Part shown: piece by piece, positions 45,070 to 54,139 of the stretch
How the letters are laid out: the number at the start of each line of letters is the position of its first letter
Numbering within the stretch: position 1 is the first letter of the stretch
NCBI GenBank assembly: GCA_022819985.1
Contig: JAJEGH010000004.1
Span: forward strand, 124,001-188,000
Length of the DNA: 64,000 bases
Direction: 5' to 3'
Origin: Alphaproteobacteria bacterium
GTDB lineage: Bacteria > Pseudomonadota > Alphaproteobacteria > Bin65
Program-made: the position numbers and the translations under genes
Notes under the pieces: model-generated
Told to the model about the DNA's origin: nothing
The model's database searches: none
Seen by the model: the letters and a program-made list of their open reading frames with translations, nothing else

Positions 45070-45684
45070 ATGAGCACGGTGCAAGCCTGGTGGGCGGTTA
45101 CCGGCATCGTCGCCATCGCCTTCGTAACCCCGGGACCCAACAATCTGGCGGTGCTGGCAGCAGCGAGCCGGGGCGGGTTCACCGGGGCGGCGGCGACCGC
45201 CGCCGGCGTCGTTGCCGGAACGGTCGCGCTCGTCGTCGTCTCCTGGGCGGGTGCCGGTCTGGTGTTCGAGGGGATTCCCGCGGCGCGGTCCGGTCTGGCG
45301 GTCGCGGGCGGTCTTTACTTCGCTTGGCTCGGGGTGCAACTGTTCCGGTCGAACGAGGTCGCGGAGGACGGCTCAGCGCCGCGCCCGCTCTCGTTCGCGG
45401 CAATGTTCTTGCTGCAATTCGTGAACCCGAAGGCCTGGCTTCTCGTTCTCGCCGTGACCGCGACCGCACACGGGAGCGTCGCGAATCTTGCGGTTCTGGT
45501 ATCGATAATGTCCGCTATCTCCGTGGTTTGCCTGTCGCTTTGGGCCGCGATGGGAAGAATCATTGGCGTCCTGTTCTCGGGCAACGCCGCGCGACGCTGG
45601 GTGGACCGGATATTAGGAGCCTCGCTGGTCGGGCTGGCGGGCTTGACGCTCGCACAGGGGTTGGCAGGTTGGACGCTTGCATAG
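45070..45684 (+). CDS. LysE/RhtB-family amino-acid exporter
   Basis: A 204-residue membrane protein with six hydrophobic segments. The family signature is FVTPGPNNLAVLAAASRGGF near residue 19, then GLYFAWLGVQLFRS and FLLQFVNPKAWLLVLAV. It exports amino acids or their analogues from the cytoplasm. Its divergent LysR gene is a typical partner. The start is the ATG at 45070. Confidence 0.9.
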   Translation: MSTVQAWWAVTGIVAIAFVTPGPNNLAVLAAASRGGFTGAAATAAGVVAGTVALVVVSWAGAGLVFEGIPAARSGLAVAGGLYFAWLGVQLFRSNEVAEDGSAPRPLSFAAMFLLQFVNPKAWLLVLAVTATAHGSVANLAVLVSIMSAISVVCLSLWAAMGRIIGVLFSGNAARRWVDRILGASLVGLAGLTLAQGLAGWTLA

Positions 45685-45748
45685 GTGCGATACGCGGAGT
45701 ATCGATCAGCACACAAATGTTTCGATTGAATAAGATTAATACTATTGG

Positions 45749-46291
<543 letters not shown>

Positions 46292-46331
46292 GGGTGAGCG
46301 GCCTCCCCTTCCCTGCCGCGCCTACCGGTAT

Positions 46332-46385
46332 GCGGTCCGGATAGCGCCCCGGATAGCGTCCCGGTTCATGTCCCGGTTCATGTCC
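46332..46385. repeat. 12-bp tandem repeat between two membrane-protein genes
   Basis: Two related unit types follow one another, GCCCCGGATAGC and GTCCCGGTTCAT, about 4 to 5 copies in total. The stretch is just past the end of the gene at 46378-47034. Confidence 0.8.
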
Positions 46386-47034
46386 GGGCCATCTCCTTCG
46401 CGCCGACGATCAGGCCGATGCCGTGGCAGACCCAGCCGCCGAGCATGACCGCGCCGGCGAACAGCGCGAGCATGCCGAAAGCCGCCCCGCTGCCCGACGC
46501 GAGCAGCGCCAGGGCGATCGCGACCAGGCCGCTCGCAGCGAGGTAAACGATGCCGATCGCCCTCCAGAGCAGGGAGCCGACCTGGGCGCCGAAGCCGATC
46601 GCCGCCACCGAAAACCAGATCCACGCCGCCAGCATCGCGAGCACGACGCCGAAGGACAGCGCGTCCAGCACGCCGAGGCCCCCGCCCCCGGCCGGCGCGG
46701 CGCCCGTCGCCGGCAGGTTGCCGCCGCCGAGCAGCGTCAGCAGCAGATTGAGCGCCAGGGCGGTCATCAGCGTCAGGATCGGGAAATCGGCCCTGGTGTA
46801 GGAGAAGGCGTTGAACAGGCCCTTCGTCGTCCAGTAGACGAAGGTCATGACGCCGTTATAGACCGCGGTCATCAGGACCAGCATCGCGCCGAAGCCTGCG
46901 GGGTCGGGCCGGCCCGTTCCACCCGCTCCGCCCGCTCCGACCGCGGCCCCGGCCAGCATGATTCCCGTTACCAGCACCGCCAGGATCAGGAAGAAGACCA
47001 GGATTCCCCCGGTGCGCACCATTGCCGACGACAT
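46378..47034 (-). CDS. Hypothetical membrane protein, paralogue 1
   Basis: A 218-residue protein with about six hydrophobic segments, starting at an ATG (47034) with a GGGCGAGG ribosome site. It is clearly related to the gene at 47160-47822: both have an LW[RK]A[IV]GIVYLA segment and end LGGW[VI]CHGI.LI.GA..MA. I know no function for this family. The region after the first segment is glycine-rich (AGAAVGAGGAGGTGRPDP). An in-frame longer start at 47091 would overlap the SDR-gene scar and is less likely. Confidence 0.65.
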   Translation of the reverse strand: MSSAMVRTGGILVFFLILAVLVTGIMLAGAAVGAGGAGGTGRPDPAGFGAMLVLMTAVYNGVMTFVYWTTKGLFNAFSYTRADFPILTLMTALALNLLLTLLGGGNLPATGAAPAGGGGLGVLDALSFGVVLAMLAAWIWFSVAAIGFGAQVGSLLWRAIGIVYLAASGLVAIALALLASGSGAAFGMLALFAGAVMLGGWVCHGIGLIVGAKEMART

Positions 47035-47087
47035 TTCGACCTCGCCCTTATTTCGCGCGCCGGATTCCGCCCCGGACCGGCGCGCCG

Positions 47088-47159
47088 TCAATGCCGGTTT
47101 GGATTGGCGTCATGGCGGCTCTGCATTTCCTCCGCGAACGGAATGTTCTTGCGCTTCGC
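47088..47159 (-). pseudogene. Fragment of a duplicated SDR dehydrogenase gene
   Basis: Directly after the stop of paralogue 2, the minus strand reads A-K-R-K-N-I-P-F-A-E-E-M-Q-S-R-H-D-A-N-P, then two more codons and a stop. This matches about residues 198-218 of the intact SDR gene at 47856-48635 (AERKNIPFEEEMQSRYDGNP). It has no start and is far too short to be a gene. It is best read as the remnant of a second SDR copy. Confidence 0.8.
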
Positions 47160-47822
47160 TCAGGCCCGCGCATGCGCCATTGTCCGGGCCCCGCGAATCA
47201 ACGCGATACCGTGGCATATCCAACCGCCCAGCAGGACCGATCCGGCGACCGCCCAACACAATGTGTACAGCCATCCTTTGTTGCCCGACACGAGGAGCAG
47301 GTAGCCGGCAACGGCGGGCGTCATGCCTGCGAGATAAACGATACCGACCGCTTTCCAGAGCGGCAAATCCGCATTCCGGCCGAAGCGAATCGCCGTTATT
47401 GCGAACCAGATCGTAAGCGGTATGAGCAGGGGATAGACAAATATCAGCAACATCAGGGAAAGCATGGCCTGGCCGAACTTGTCCACTCCAATCCACAATA
47501 TCAGGGAGATTACCGCGAGAACGGCGGCGAAGATCCACATGGCCATCGCCGGCGCCTTGGCTGCACGATCGCCGAGCGCGCCGAAAAGTCCCCAGGTCGC
47601 CCGGTATACGACAGCCATAGTGGCCAGAACGAGAAATTGCCCCAGTTGGATTATCCACTCTCTTATCTCTATCGTTTCGACATACTTGCGTTCCCGGATG
47701 GCCGGATCGGTCGCCGCTTCCATTGCGCCCTGCGCCGCCAGGTAAACGACTCCGCCAACAATCCCGGCCACTATCGGCAACAATACCGCGATTCCGCCGA
47801 TCCGCACGATTCCAGGGGCCAT
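47160..47822 (-). CDS. Hypothetical membrane protein, paralogue 2
   Basis: A 220-residue protein with about five hydrophobic segments (GGIAVLLPIVAGIVGGVVYL, FLVLATMAVVYRATWGLFGA, MWIFAAVLAVISLILWIGV, LMLLIFVYPLLIPLTIWFAI and a C-terminal pair). A polar loop after the first segment is charged (TDPAIRERKYVETIEIREW). It shares its C-terminal half with the protein at 46378-47034. The family is unknown to me. It lies 33 bp downstream of the SDR gene and is probably co-transcribed with it. Confidence 0.65.
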   Translation of the reverse strand: MAPGIVRIGGIAVLLPIVAGIVGGVVYLAAQGAMEAATDPAIRERKYVETIEIREWIIQLGQFLVLATMAVVYRATWGLFGALGDRAAKAPAMAMWIFAAVLAVISLILWIGVDKFGQAMLSLMLLIFVYPLLIPLTIWFAITAIRFGRNADLPLWKAVGIVYLAGMTPAVAGYLLLVSGNKGWLYTLCWAVAGSVLLGGWICHGIALIRGARTMAHARA

Positions 47823-47855
47823 CCGATTCTCCTCCGGCAGGCCGTTCCGCCCGCG

Positions 47856-48635
47856 CTACAGCGTCGACATCGCCTCGCCGCCGTCGATAACGATATTCTG
47901 CCCGGTGACGTAACCGGCATGGGCCGAGGCGAGGAAGGCGCACATGGCGCCGAACTCGGCCGGATCGCCGATGCGGCCGGAGGGATTGCCGTCGTAGCGG
48001 CTCTGCATTTCCTCTTCGAACGGGATGTTCTTGCGCTCCGCCATCGCCGCCACGTTCGAACGCAGCCGGCCGGTGTCGAACGGCCCCGGCAGCACGTTGT
48101 TGATCGTCACGTTATGCTTCACCGTTTCGCGCGCCAGCCCGGCGATGAAGCCGGTGAGACCGGCCCGGGCGCCGTTCGACAGGCCGAGGCCGGGCAGCGG
48201 CTTTTTTACGGCGTAGGAGGTGACGTTCAGGATCCGGCCGAAGCGCCGTTCGATCATCGGGTCGATCACCGCCCTGATGAGCAGGATCGGCGTTATCATG
48301 TTCGCGTTGCAGGCGGCGGCCCATTCGCCGTAGCCCCATTCGCGGAAATCCCCGGCCGGCGGCCCGCCGGCATTGTTGACCAGGATGTCCGGCGCGGGGC
48401 AGGCCGCGAGCGCCGCCGCCCTGCCCTCTTCGGTCGCGATGTCCCCCGGCGCCGGCGTCACCGCCTGCCCGGTCGCCTCCGAAATCTCCGCGGCGGCGCG
48501 CTCCAGGTCGGCCGCCGTGCGCGCGGTGATCGTCACGCGCGCGCCCTCGCGGGCCAGCGCCTCGGCGCAGGCGCGCCCCAGCCCCTTGCTCGCCGCGCAG
48601 ACCAGCGCCGTCTTCCCCTCAAGCCCCAGGTCCAT
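47856..48635 (-). CDS. Short-chain dehydrogenase/reductase (SDR)
   Basis: A 259-residue classical-type SDR. The cofactor loop reads ALVCAASKGLGRACAEALA near residue 10, then VNNAGGPP, and the catalytic region has S in NVTSYAVKKPLPGLGLSNGA. In that region the usual YxxxK is replaced by a GLSNG segment, as in some divergent SDRs, so the catalytic tyrosine is not obvious. It ends YVTGQNIVIDGGEAMSTL. The substrate is unknown. Its ATG lies inside the last 17 bp of hdaA, so the two may be translated together. Confidence 0.88.
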   Translation of the reverse strand: MDLGLEGKTALVCAASKGLGRACAEALAREGARVTITARTAADLERAAAEISEATGQAVTPAPGDIATEEGRAAALAACPAPDILVNNAGGPPAGDFREWGYGEWAAACNANMITPILLIRAVIDPMIERRFGRILNVTSYAVKKPLPGLGLSNGARAGLTGFIAGLARETVKHNVTINNVLPGPFDTGRLRSNVAAMAERKNIPFEEEMQSRYDGNPSGRIGDPAEFGAMCAFLASAHAGYVTGQNIVIDGGEAMSTL

Positions 48636-49371
48636 GGTCCTCCCCCCCGGCGGCGGCCGGTTCGTCCGGCCCGCCGCTCCGGTTCAACAGTTCGGCCGCC
48701 AGTTCCCGGCCGATCCGCCGGCGCCGTTCCAGCGCCAGCCGGTCGATCCGCTCGACGAAGGACCGGACGGCCGGAAACGACCGCTCGATCCGCGGCAGGA
48801 CATAGCGCACCAGGCCCGGCTGGACGGCGAGCTGCCGGTCGCCGAACTGCTTGCGCAGCACGGTTTCGAGCAGCCCGTCGTCGGGCAGCGCGATTTCGGC
48901 CGCCGGCAGCGCGGCGATGCGCGAGCGCAGGTCCGGCAGATCGGTGCGCCAGGTCGCCGGCAGGGTGCGTGCGGTCATGAGCAGGCTGCCGCCGGCCAGG
49001 CGCACGGCGTTGTAGAGGTGGAGCAGCGCTTCCTGCCAGGCCGGCACCGCGGCCAGCCGGGCGTCGACATCCTCCAGCAGCAGGGCGCCGCCCCGCTCCG
49101 CCAGGTTCCGGCCGGCTTCCAGGTCGAGCGCGCCGTCGCCCAGTTCGGCGCCGCCGCTGACCGCGCGCCAGACCGCCGCAAGATGGGATTTTCCGCAGCC
49201 TTCGGGGCCGTGCAGGATCAGCCCGGCGCCCGGCCAGTCGGGCCAGCGGTCGATCCAGCCGACCGCCAGCGCATTGCATCCGGCGACGGCGAAATCCTCG
49301 CGCGCCAGCGCCGGCCGGAACGGGAGATCGAGCGTCAGCTGGCGCGGCCCCCCGGCGTCTGCCTGCCTCAT
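48619..49371 (-). CDS. hdaA: HdaA, DnaA-related replication-initiation regulator
   Basis: A 250-residue DnaA-family AAA+ protein without the DNA-binding domain. It begins QLTLDLPFRPALAREDFAVA, has Walker A GPEGCGKSHLAAVW near residue 55, Walker B-like GGALLLEDVDARL and the sensor-1 region SLLMTARTLPATW. The N-terminal QLTLDL is a clamp-binding motif: Hda proteins bind the beta clamp and promote DnaA-ATP hydrolysis. It follows the DUF2066 gene with a 4-bp overlap. Confidence 0.92.
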   Translation of the reverse strand: MRQADAGGPRQLTLDLPFRPALAREDFAVAGCNALAVGWIDRWPDWPGAGLILHGPEGCGKSHLAAVWRAVSGGAELGDGALDLEAGRNLAERGGALLLEDVDARLAAVPAWQEALLHLYNAVRLAGGSLLMTARTLPATWRTDLPDLRSRIAALPAAEIALPDDGLLETVLRKQFGDRQLAVQPGLVRYVLPRIERSFPAVRSFVERIDRLALERRRRIGRELAAELLNRSGGPDEPAAAGGEDHGPGA

Positions 49372-50690
49372 TCGGACGGTTCGCCTTCCCGCTGCCCTTC
49401 GCCCAGGACCCAGAAGGTCTTCGCCTTCCGCCCCCGGCCGCTGCTCTCCTGCCGCAACGCCAGGCCGAAGGCGGGCAGGCGCGCCGCCAGCGCCGCCGCA
49501 TCGCCCCGGTGCGTCAGGGCGAGCTGCGCCTCGCCGGCAGAAAACGCGATCACCCGGTGCCCGGTGACGGACGGGGCGGCGGCGAGATTTCCGCGCACCC
49601 GGACCCAGGCGGCAAGATCGTCGAACCGCAGCACGACCCGCGTGGTCGAGACCGGCCCTTCGGCGACGATGACCCGGTCCTTCCAGCGTTCCTGGAGCCG
49701 CCCGGTCAGGACCGTCGCGGCTTCCGCCATCGCCGTTTCGCCCTCTGCGGTCAGCGGTTCGAGGTCCTCGGACGCGCCGCTGCGCAGATTGAACAGGGCG
49801 GCGGAGACCGTCAGGCTGCCCTGGGCCCCGGCAGCGGCCCCGGCAGCGGCTTCGGTATCGTTCTCGGTAGCGGTCCCGGTGGTGGTCCCGGTATCGGCTT
49901 CAGTATCGCTCTCGGTATCGGCTTCAGTATCGCTCTCGGTATCGGCCCCGGCATCGGTCCCGGCAGCAGCAGCGGCGGCAGCGGCCACCGCCACCAGCAC
50001 CTGTTTCGCCCCGTAGGCGCGCGCGATCGCCGCCAGCGCCTCCGCATCGCGCCCGACCGCCTGCTCGGCGTCGATCGCCTGCAGGTCTTTCAGGCTGCCT
50101 TCCGGCAGGACGACCGGCACCAGGCCGGGTTCGCGCTCGGTCGCCGTCCAGGCGTCGCGCCACGGATTCGGATCGTCCCACAGGACCGCGCCGCCCTCGC
50201 CGCGCCAGACCGGCAGGACGAGCACCGGATCGCTGCGTCGCGCCGACCAGCCGAGCTGTTCGGCCTTGAGAAAGGCGGCGACCGCTTCGGGATTGAACAG
50301 ATAGCTCAGCGCCCCGTCGAACGCCCGTCCGCCCGGGCTGTCCTGCCGCTTGGCGCGCACGACCTCCAGCCCCCGGACCATCGCGCGGGCGCGCTCCGGC
50401 GGGACCGGCGGGAGAAACTCGCGGTCGCGGATCGAGGTCAGCCGGCGCAGCAGCCGCTCCAGGGCCGCCGGCGCGGCGTTCAGCGCGGCATCGGTGCGGG
50501 CCGCCCGGTCGGTCTTGCCCTCGCCCTTCGCCGCAACGTCGCGGACCCAGTAAATGTCGCTTTGCGCGGCCGCCGGACCCGCGAAGAGCAGGGCGGCGAG
50601 CAGGGCGGCGAGAGCGGCGGCAGGCAGGCGGATGCCTGCCGCGGGGGCGGCCGGGCGGAACGGTCGTCGGGACGGGGAAATCGGAATCAT
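49368..50690 (-). CDS. DUF2066 domain protein, exported
   Basis: A 440-residue protein with a signal peptide (about 42 residues, ending FAGPAAAQSD). The DUF2066 core is present (VRDVAAKGEGKTDRAARTDA, LNAAPAALERLLRRLTSIRD, ALSYLFNPEAVAAFLKAEQL, PVLVLPVWRGEGGAVLWDDPN). Function is unknown. DUF2066 genes usually lie next to hda and divergent from purM, as here. The middle carries long tandem repeats (ESDTEADT units, GTATENDTE, AAAAAAAA) encoded by 12- and 24-bp DNA units at 49830-49980. Confidence 0.88.
   Translation of the reverse strand: MIPISPSRRPFRPAAPAAGIRLPAAALAALLAALLFAGPAAAQSDIYWVRDVAAKGEGKTDRAARTDAALNAAPAALERLLRRLTSIRDREFLPPVPPERARAMVRGLEVVRAKRQDSPGGRAFDGALSYLFNPEAVAAFLKAEQLGWSARRSDPVLVLPVWRGEGGAVLWDDPNPWRDAWTATEREPGLVPVVLPEGSLKDLQAIDAEQAVGRDAEALAAIARAYGAKQVLVAVAAAAAAAAGTDAGADTESDTEADTESDTEADTGTTTGTATENDTEAAAGAAAGAQGSLTVSAALFNLRSGASEDLEPLTAEGETAMAEAATVLTGRLQERWKDRVIVAEGPVSTTRVVLRFDDLAAWVRVRGNLAAAPSVTGHRVIAFSAGEAQLALTHRGDAAALAARLPAFGLALRQESSGRGRKAKTFWVLGEGQREGEPSE
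49830..49985. repeat. 12/24-bp tandem repeats inside the DUF2066 gene
   Basis: The 24-bp unit GGTATCGGCTTCAGTATCGC(TCTC) occurs twice in perfect copies within a longer tract of 12-bp variants. All are in frame and encode Glu/Ser/Asp/Thr/Ala repeats. Confidence 0.93.
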
Positions 50691-50776
50691 CGGCAGAGGC
50701 GGCGAAAGCGGGATTGCGTCGGGCCTGCGAGGCCGCCTAAACCTAGCCCGGAAATCCAGCCGGGGAAACCGCCGTC

Positions 50777-51892
50777 ATCGCTGCCGAACGCTACAGCAAA
50801 GCCGGAGTCGATATCGCGGCCGGCGACCGGCTGGTCGAGCGGATCGCCCCGCTGGCCGGAGCGACCGCGCGGCCCGGCGCGACGGGCGGGATCGGCGGCT
50901 TCGGCGGCCTGTTCGACCTTGCCGCGGCCGGCTACCGCGACCCGATCCTCGTGGCGGCGGCGGACGGCGTCGGCACCAAGCTGCGCATCGCCATCGAGAC
51001 CGGCTGCCACCGCACGGTCGGCATCGACCTCGTGGCCATGTGCGTCAACGATCTGGTCGTCGTCGGCGCGGAGCCGCTGTTCTTCCTCGACTATTTCGGC
51101 GCCGGCAGACTGGAGCCCGACGTGGCCGCGGAGGTCGTCGAAGGCATCGCCGAGGGCTGCCGGCGCGCCGGCTGCGCCCTGATCGGCGGCGAGACCGCGG
51201 AACTGCCGGGCCTCTATGCGGCGGGCGACTACGATCTCGCCGGCTTCGCGGTCGGCGCCGCGGAACGCGGGCGGGTGCTCACCGGCGCGGCGGTCGGGCC
51301 GGGCGATATCGTGCTCGGCCTGGCGTCGGACGGCCTTCATTCCAACGGGTTTTCGCTGGTCCGGATGCTGTGCGCCGACGCCGGCCTCGGCTGGGACGAC
51401 CCGGCCCCGTTCGATCCGGCCCGGCCGCTCGGCGAAGCGCTGCTGACGCCGACCCGGATCTACGTCCGCAGCGTTCTGGCGGCCCTGAAACGGCAAATCC
51501 CGAAACGGCAGCCCCCGGGCGGGCAGGAAAACGCCGGCATCGGCGCCCTGGCGCACATCACCGGCGGCGGGCTGACCGGGAATATCCCGCGCGTCCTGCC
51601 GCCCGGCCTGGGCGTCGACCTGGACGGCGGCGCCTGGCCGGTCCCGCCGGTCTTCGGCTGGCTGCGCGGGGCCGGCCGGCTCGATCCCGCCGAAATGGCG
51701 CAGACCTTCAACTGCGGCCTCGGCATGGTCGCCATCGCCGCGCCGGACGCCGCCGGCGACGCCGAAGCGCGGCTGCGCGAGCAGGGCGAAACCGTTACGC
51801 GGATCGGCACGGTCGTGCCGCGCGACGCCGGGGCGCCGGCCGTGCGCATCGCCGGCTGGGAGGCCGGATGGGAGGACCGATGGCGCGCCTGA
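50777..51892 (+). CDS. purM: Phosphoribosylformylglycinamidine cyclo-ligase with a probable ATC start
   Basis: A 371-residue purine-synthesis enzyme that closes the imidazole ring to make AIR. Family landmarks are [81 protein letters not shown], and [16 protein letters not shown]. The frame is closed upstream by a TAG at 50744, and no ATG/GTG/TTG occurs before the conserved N-terminus. The first standard codon (GTG, 50951) would remove 58 conserved residues. ATC at 50777 gives the expected start [12 protein letters not shown] and has a GGGGA ribosome-site match 11 nt upstream. Confidence 0.9.
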   Translation: MAAERYSKAGVDIAAGDRLVERIAPLAGATARPGATGGIGGFGGLFDLAAAGYRDPILVAAADGVGTKLRIAIETGCHRTVGIDLVAMCVNDLVVVGAEPLFFLDYFGAGRLEPDVAAEVVEGIAEGCRRAGCALIGGETAELPGLYAAGDYDLAGFAVGAAERGRVLTGAAVGPGDIVLGLASDGLHSNGFSLVRMLCADAGLGWDDPAPFDPARPLGEALLTPTRIYVRSVLAALKRQIPKRQPPGGQENAGIGALAHITGGGLTGNIPRVLPPGLGVDLDGGAWPVPPVFGWLRGAGRLDPAEMAQTFNCGLGMVAIAAPDAAGDAEARLREQGETVTRIGTVVPRDAGAPAVRIAGWEAGWEDRWRA

Positions 51893-52533
51893 AGGTCGGC
51901 GTGCCGATTTCCGGGCGCGGCTCCAACATGGCGGCGCTGGCCGAAGCCTGCGCCGACCCCGGCTTCCCGGCCGACATCGTCCTCGTCCTGTCCAACGAAC
52001 CGGGCGCGGCGGGGCTGACGCGGGCGCAGGCGTTCGGCATCCCCACGGCTGTCGTCGACCATCGCGATTTCCCGGACCGCGCCGCGTTCGACGCCGCGCT
52101 GACGGCCCGGCTCGAAGCCGCCGGAGCCGACTTCGTCTGCCTCGCCGGCTTCATGCGCCTGCTGACCGCCGGCTTCGTCGAACGGTGGCGCGACCGGCTG
52201 CTCAACATCCATCCCTCGCTGCTGCCGGCCTTCCGGGGGCTCGACACCCACGAACGCGCGCTGGCTGCCGGGGTGCGGCTGCACGGCTGCACGGTCCATT
52301 TCGTGCGGCCGGAACTGGACGACGGGCCGATCGTCATGCAGGCGGCCGTGCCGGTGCTGCCGGACGATACGGCCGGCAGCCTCGCCGCCCGCGTCCTGGC
52401 ACAGGAGCACCGGATTTACCCGGCCGCCCTGCGGCTGGTGGCCGAAGGCGCGGCGCGGGTGGAGGGCGAGCGGGTCGTTTACCGGCGCGACCAATCCGGC
52501 GGCGGCGCGCTGGTGGCCCCGCCCCTGCCCTGA
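51880..52533 (+). CDS. purN: Phosphoribosylglycinamide formyltransferase
   Basis: A 217-residue folate-dependent enzyme adding the first formyl group in purine synthesis. The start is the ATG at 51880, inside the end of purM (13-bp overlap). Motifs are [20 protein letters not shown], the catalytic/folate region [20 protein letters not shown], and [20 protein letters not shown]. The purM-purN pair is a standard coupled unit. Confidence 0.96.
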   Translation: MARLKVGVPISGRGSNMAALAEACADPGFPADIVLVLSNEPGAAGLTRAQAFGIPTAVVDHRDFPDRAAFDAALTARLEAAGADFVCLAGFMRLLTAGFVERWRDRLLNIHPSLLPAFRGLDTHERALAAGVRLHGCTVHFVRPELDDGPIVMQAAVPVLPDDTAGSLAARVLAQEHRIYPAALRLVAEGAARVEGERVVYRRDQSGGGALVAPPLP

Positions 52534-52578
52534 ATTTTCTTCTGCAATAAGACCGGGAACCGCCGGGCCCGGCGCCCC

Positions 52579-53181
52579 TTACACCGCCGGCGTTTCCTCG
52601 AGCCGCGCGCGCAGCATGTCGAGGCGCTCGCTGCCCCAGAACAGCTCGTCCCGGTAGATAAAGGTCGGCACGCCGAACACGCCGAGCGCCTCGGCCTCCC
52701 GGCACAGCGCATCGTGGCGCCGGCGGCCCTCGCCCTGCGCCCATTCGGCGAAACCGGCCGACGGCACGCCGGCCTCGTCCAGCACCGCGGCGATCGCAGC
52801 CGGGTCCTCGATCTCCAGTTCGCGCTTCCAGAAGCGCAGGAACGCACGGTCGATATAGGGCTCGAAACGGCCGTGGTCCTGGGCAAGCAGCATGCCGATA
52901 TGGACGATGGAACTGTCGAATATCTTCTGCGGGCCGAGCACGGTCAGCCCGCGCGTGTTGGCGATCCGGCGCGCGTCCATATAGGCGTAGCGGACCTTGC
53001 GCCACTGATGTTCGTTGCGGGTCTCGACCGCGCCCAGGAAATCCGGAATTTCCAGCGTGTAGGGCTTCCAGACCGGCTCGATGCCGAACTCCGCCGCCAG
53101 CGCCCGGGTCGGTTCCATGGCGAGGTAGGCAAAGGGGCTCTTGACGTCGATATAGACGGTGAGGTCGGGGAGGTCGGGCAT
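52579..53181 (-). CDS. DsbA-fold isomerase-like protein (2-hydroxychromene-2-carboxylate isomerase family)
   Basis: A 200-residue thioredoxin-fold protein. The active-site position reads VKSPFAYLAMEPTRALAAEF, with serine in the Cys site, typical of the glutathione-dependent HCCA isomerase/DsbA-like family. Further family marks are GVFGVPTFIYRDELFWGSER. Possible roles are an isomerase of aromatic breakdown or glutathione chemistry; the amidohydrolase next to it (43 bp upstream, same strand) hints at a small aromatic-metabolism unit. This is inference. Confidence 0.83.
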   Translation of the reverse strand: MPDLPDLTVYIDVKSPFAYLAMEPTRALAAEFGIEPVWKPYTLEIPDFLGAVETRNEHQWRKVRYAYMDARRIANTRGLTVLGPQKIFDSSIVHIGMLLAQDHGRFEPYIDRAFLRFWKRELEIEDPAAIAAVLDEAGVPSAGFAEWAQGEGRRRHDALCREAEALGVFGVPTFIYRDELFWGSERLDMLRARLEETPAV

Positions 53182-53224
53182 AGAGGTCGGGGCTCCCGTA
53201 GTCCGTTGCCGTCGTCTGCGCGGT

Positions 53225-54094
53225 CTAGATTCCCAGAACCTTCCGCGCGTTTTCCTTCAGAATCAGCGGCTTGACTTCCGGCTTTATGTTCAGGGTCTCG
53301 AAATCGGCGAGCCAGCGGTCCGGGGTGATGGCCGGCCAGTCGGAGCCGAACAGCACCTTGTGGCGCAGCAGCGAATTGGCGTAGCGCACCAGGATCGGCG
53401 GGAAGTATTTCGGCGACCAGCCGGACAGGTCGATATAGACGTTGGGCTTGTGGGTCGCGACCGAGAGCGCCTCCTCCTGCCACGGAAAGGACGGATGGGC
53501 GAGGACGATGGTCATGTCCGGGAAATCCGCCGCCACGTCGTCCAGATACATCGGGTTGGAATATTTCAGCCGCATGCCCATGCCGCCCGGCATCCCGGCC
53601 CCGACCCCGGTCTGGCCGGTGTGGAACAGCGCCGGCACGCCGGCTTCGGCGATCGCCTCGTAGAGCACATAGGCGCTGCGGTCGTTCGGGTAGAAGCCCT
53701 GCATGGTCGGGTGGAACTTGAAGCCGCGCATGCCGAAATGCTCGACCAGCCGGCGCGCCTCGCGGGCGCCCGCCTTGCCCTTGGCCGGATCGATGCTGGC
53801 GAAGGGGATCAGGATGTCCGAGTGCTCTGCGGCTTCCTCGGCAATCTGCTCGTTGTCGTAGCGCCGGAAGCCGGTCTCGCGCTCGCAATCGACGGCGAAA
53901 ATGACCGCGCCGATGTTGCGTTCGCGGAAATAGGCCGCGGTCTCGGGAATCGCCGGCGGCCAGTCGCGCCCGGTCCGGAAGTATTTCTGCATCCCGGCCT
54001 GGAACTCGGCATAGCCGTCGTCGGCATGGGTGCCGCACGGCTCCTCGGCGTGGGTATGGATATCGATGGCGGCGACGGCGTCGGGATCGAACAT
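53225..54094 (-). CDS. Amidohydrolase-2 family protein (ACMSD/gamma-resorcylate decarboxylase-like)
   Basis: A 289-residue TIM-barrel metalloenzyme. The metal motif is AIDIHTHAEEPCG near residue 12, then FKFHPTMQGF, LFHTGQTGVG, VLAHPSFPWQEEAL and FGSDWPAITPDRWLADFETL. Members decarboxylate or hydrolyse aromatic acids; the substrate is unknown. The ATG at 54094 is used. It is followed by the DsbA-fold gene on the same strand. Confidence 0.88.
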   Translation of the reverse strand: MFDPDAVAAIDIHTHAEEPCGTHADDGYAEFQAGMQKYFRTGRDWPPAIPETAAYFRERNIGAVIFAVDCERETGFRRYDNEQIAEEAAEHSDILIPFASIDPAKGKAGAREARRLVEHFGMRGFKFHPTMQGFYPNDRSAYVLYEAIAEAGVPALFHTGQTGVGAGMPGGMGMRLKYSNPMYLDDVAADFPDMTIVLAHPSFPWQEEALSVATHKPNVYIDLSGWSPKYFPPILVRYANSLLRHKVLFGSDWPAITPDRWLADFETLNIKPEVKPLILKENARKVLGI

Positions 54095-54139
54095 GGCAAT
54101 GGAGCCTTCTCTTTACGGTGCCCCAAGCCTATCCCGCGA

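Noticed and set aside
49830-49985. Possible CRISPR-like array
   Set aside because: Repeats are 12-24 bp, contiguous without unique spacers, and in frame with a protein gene.
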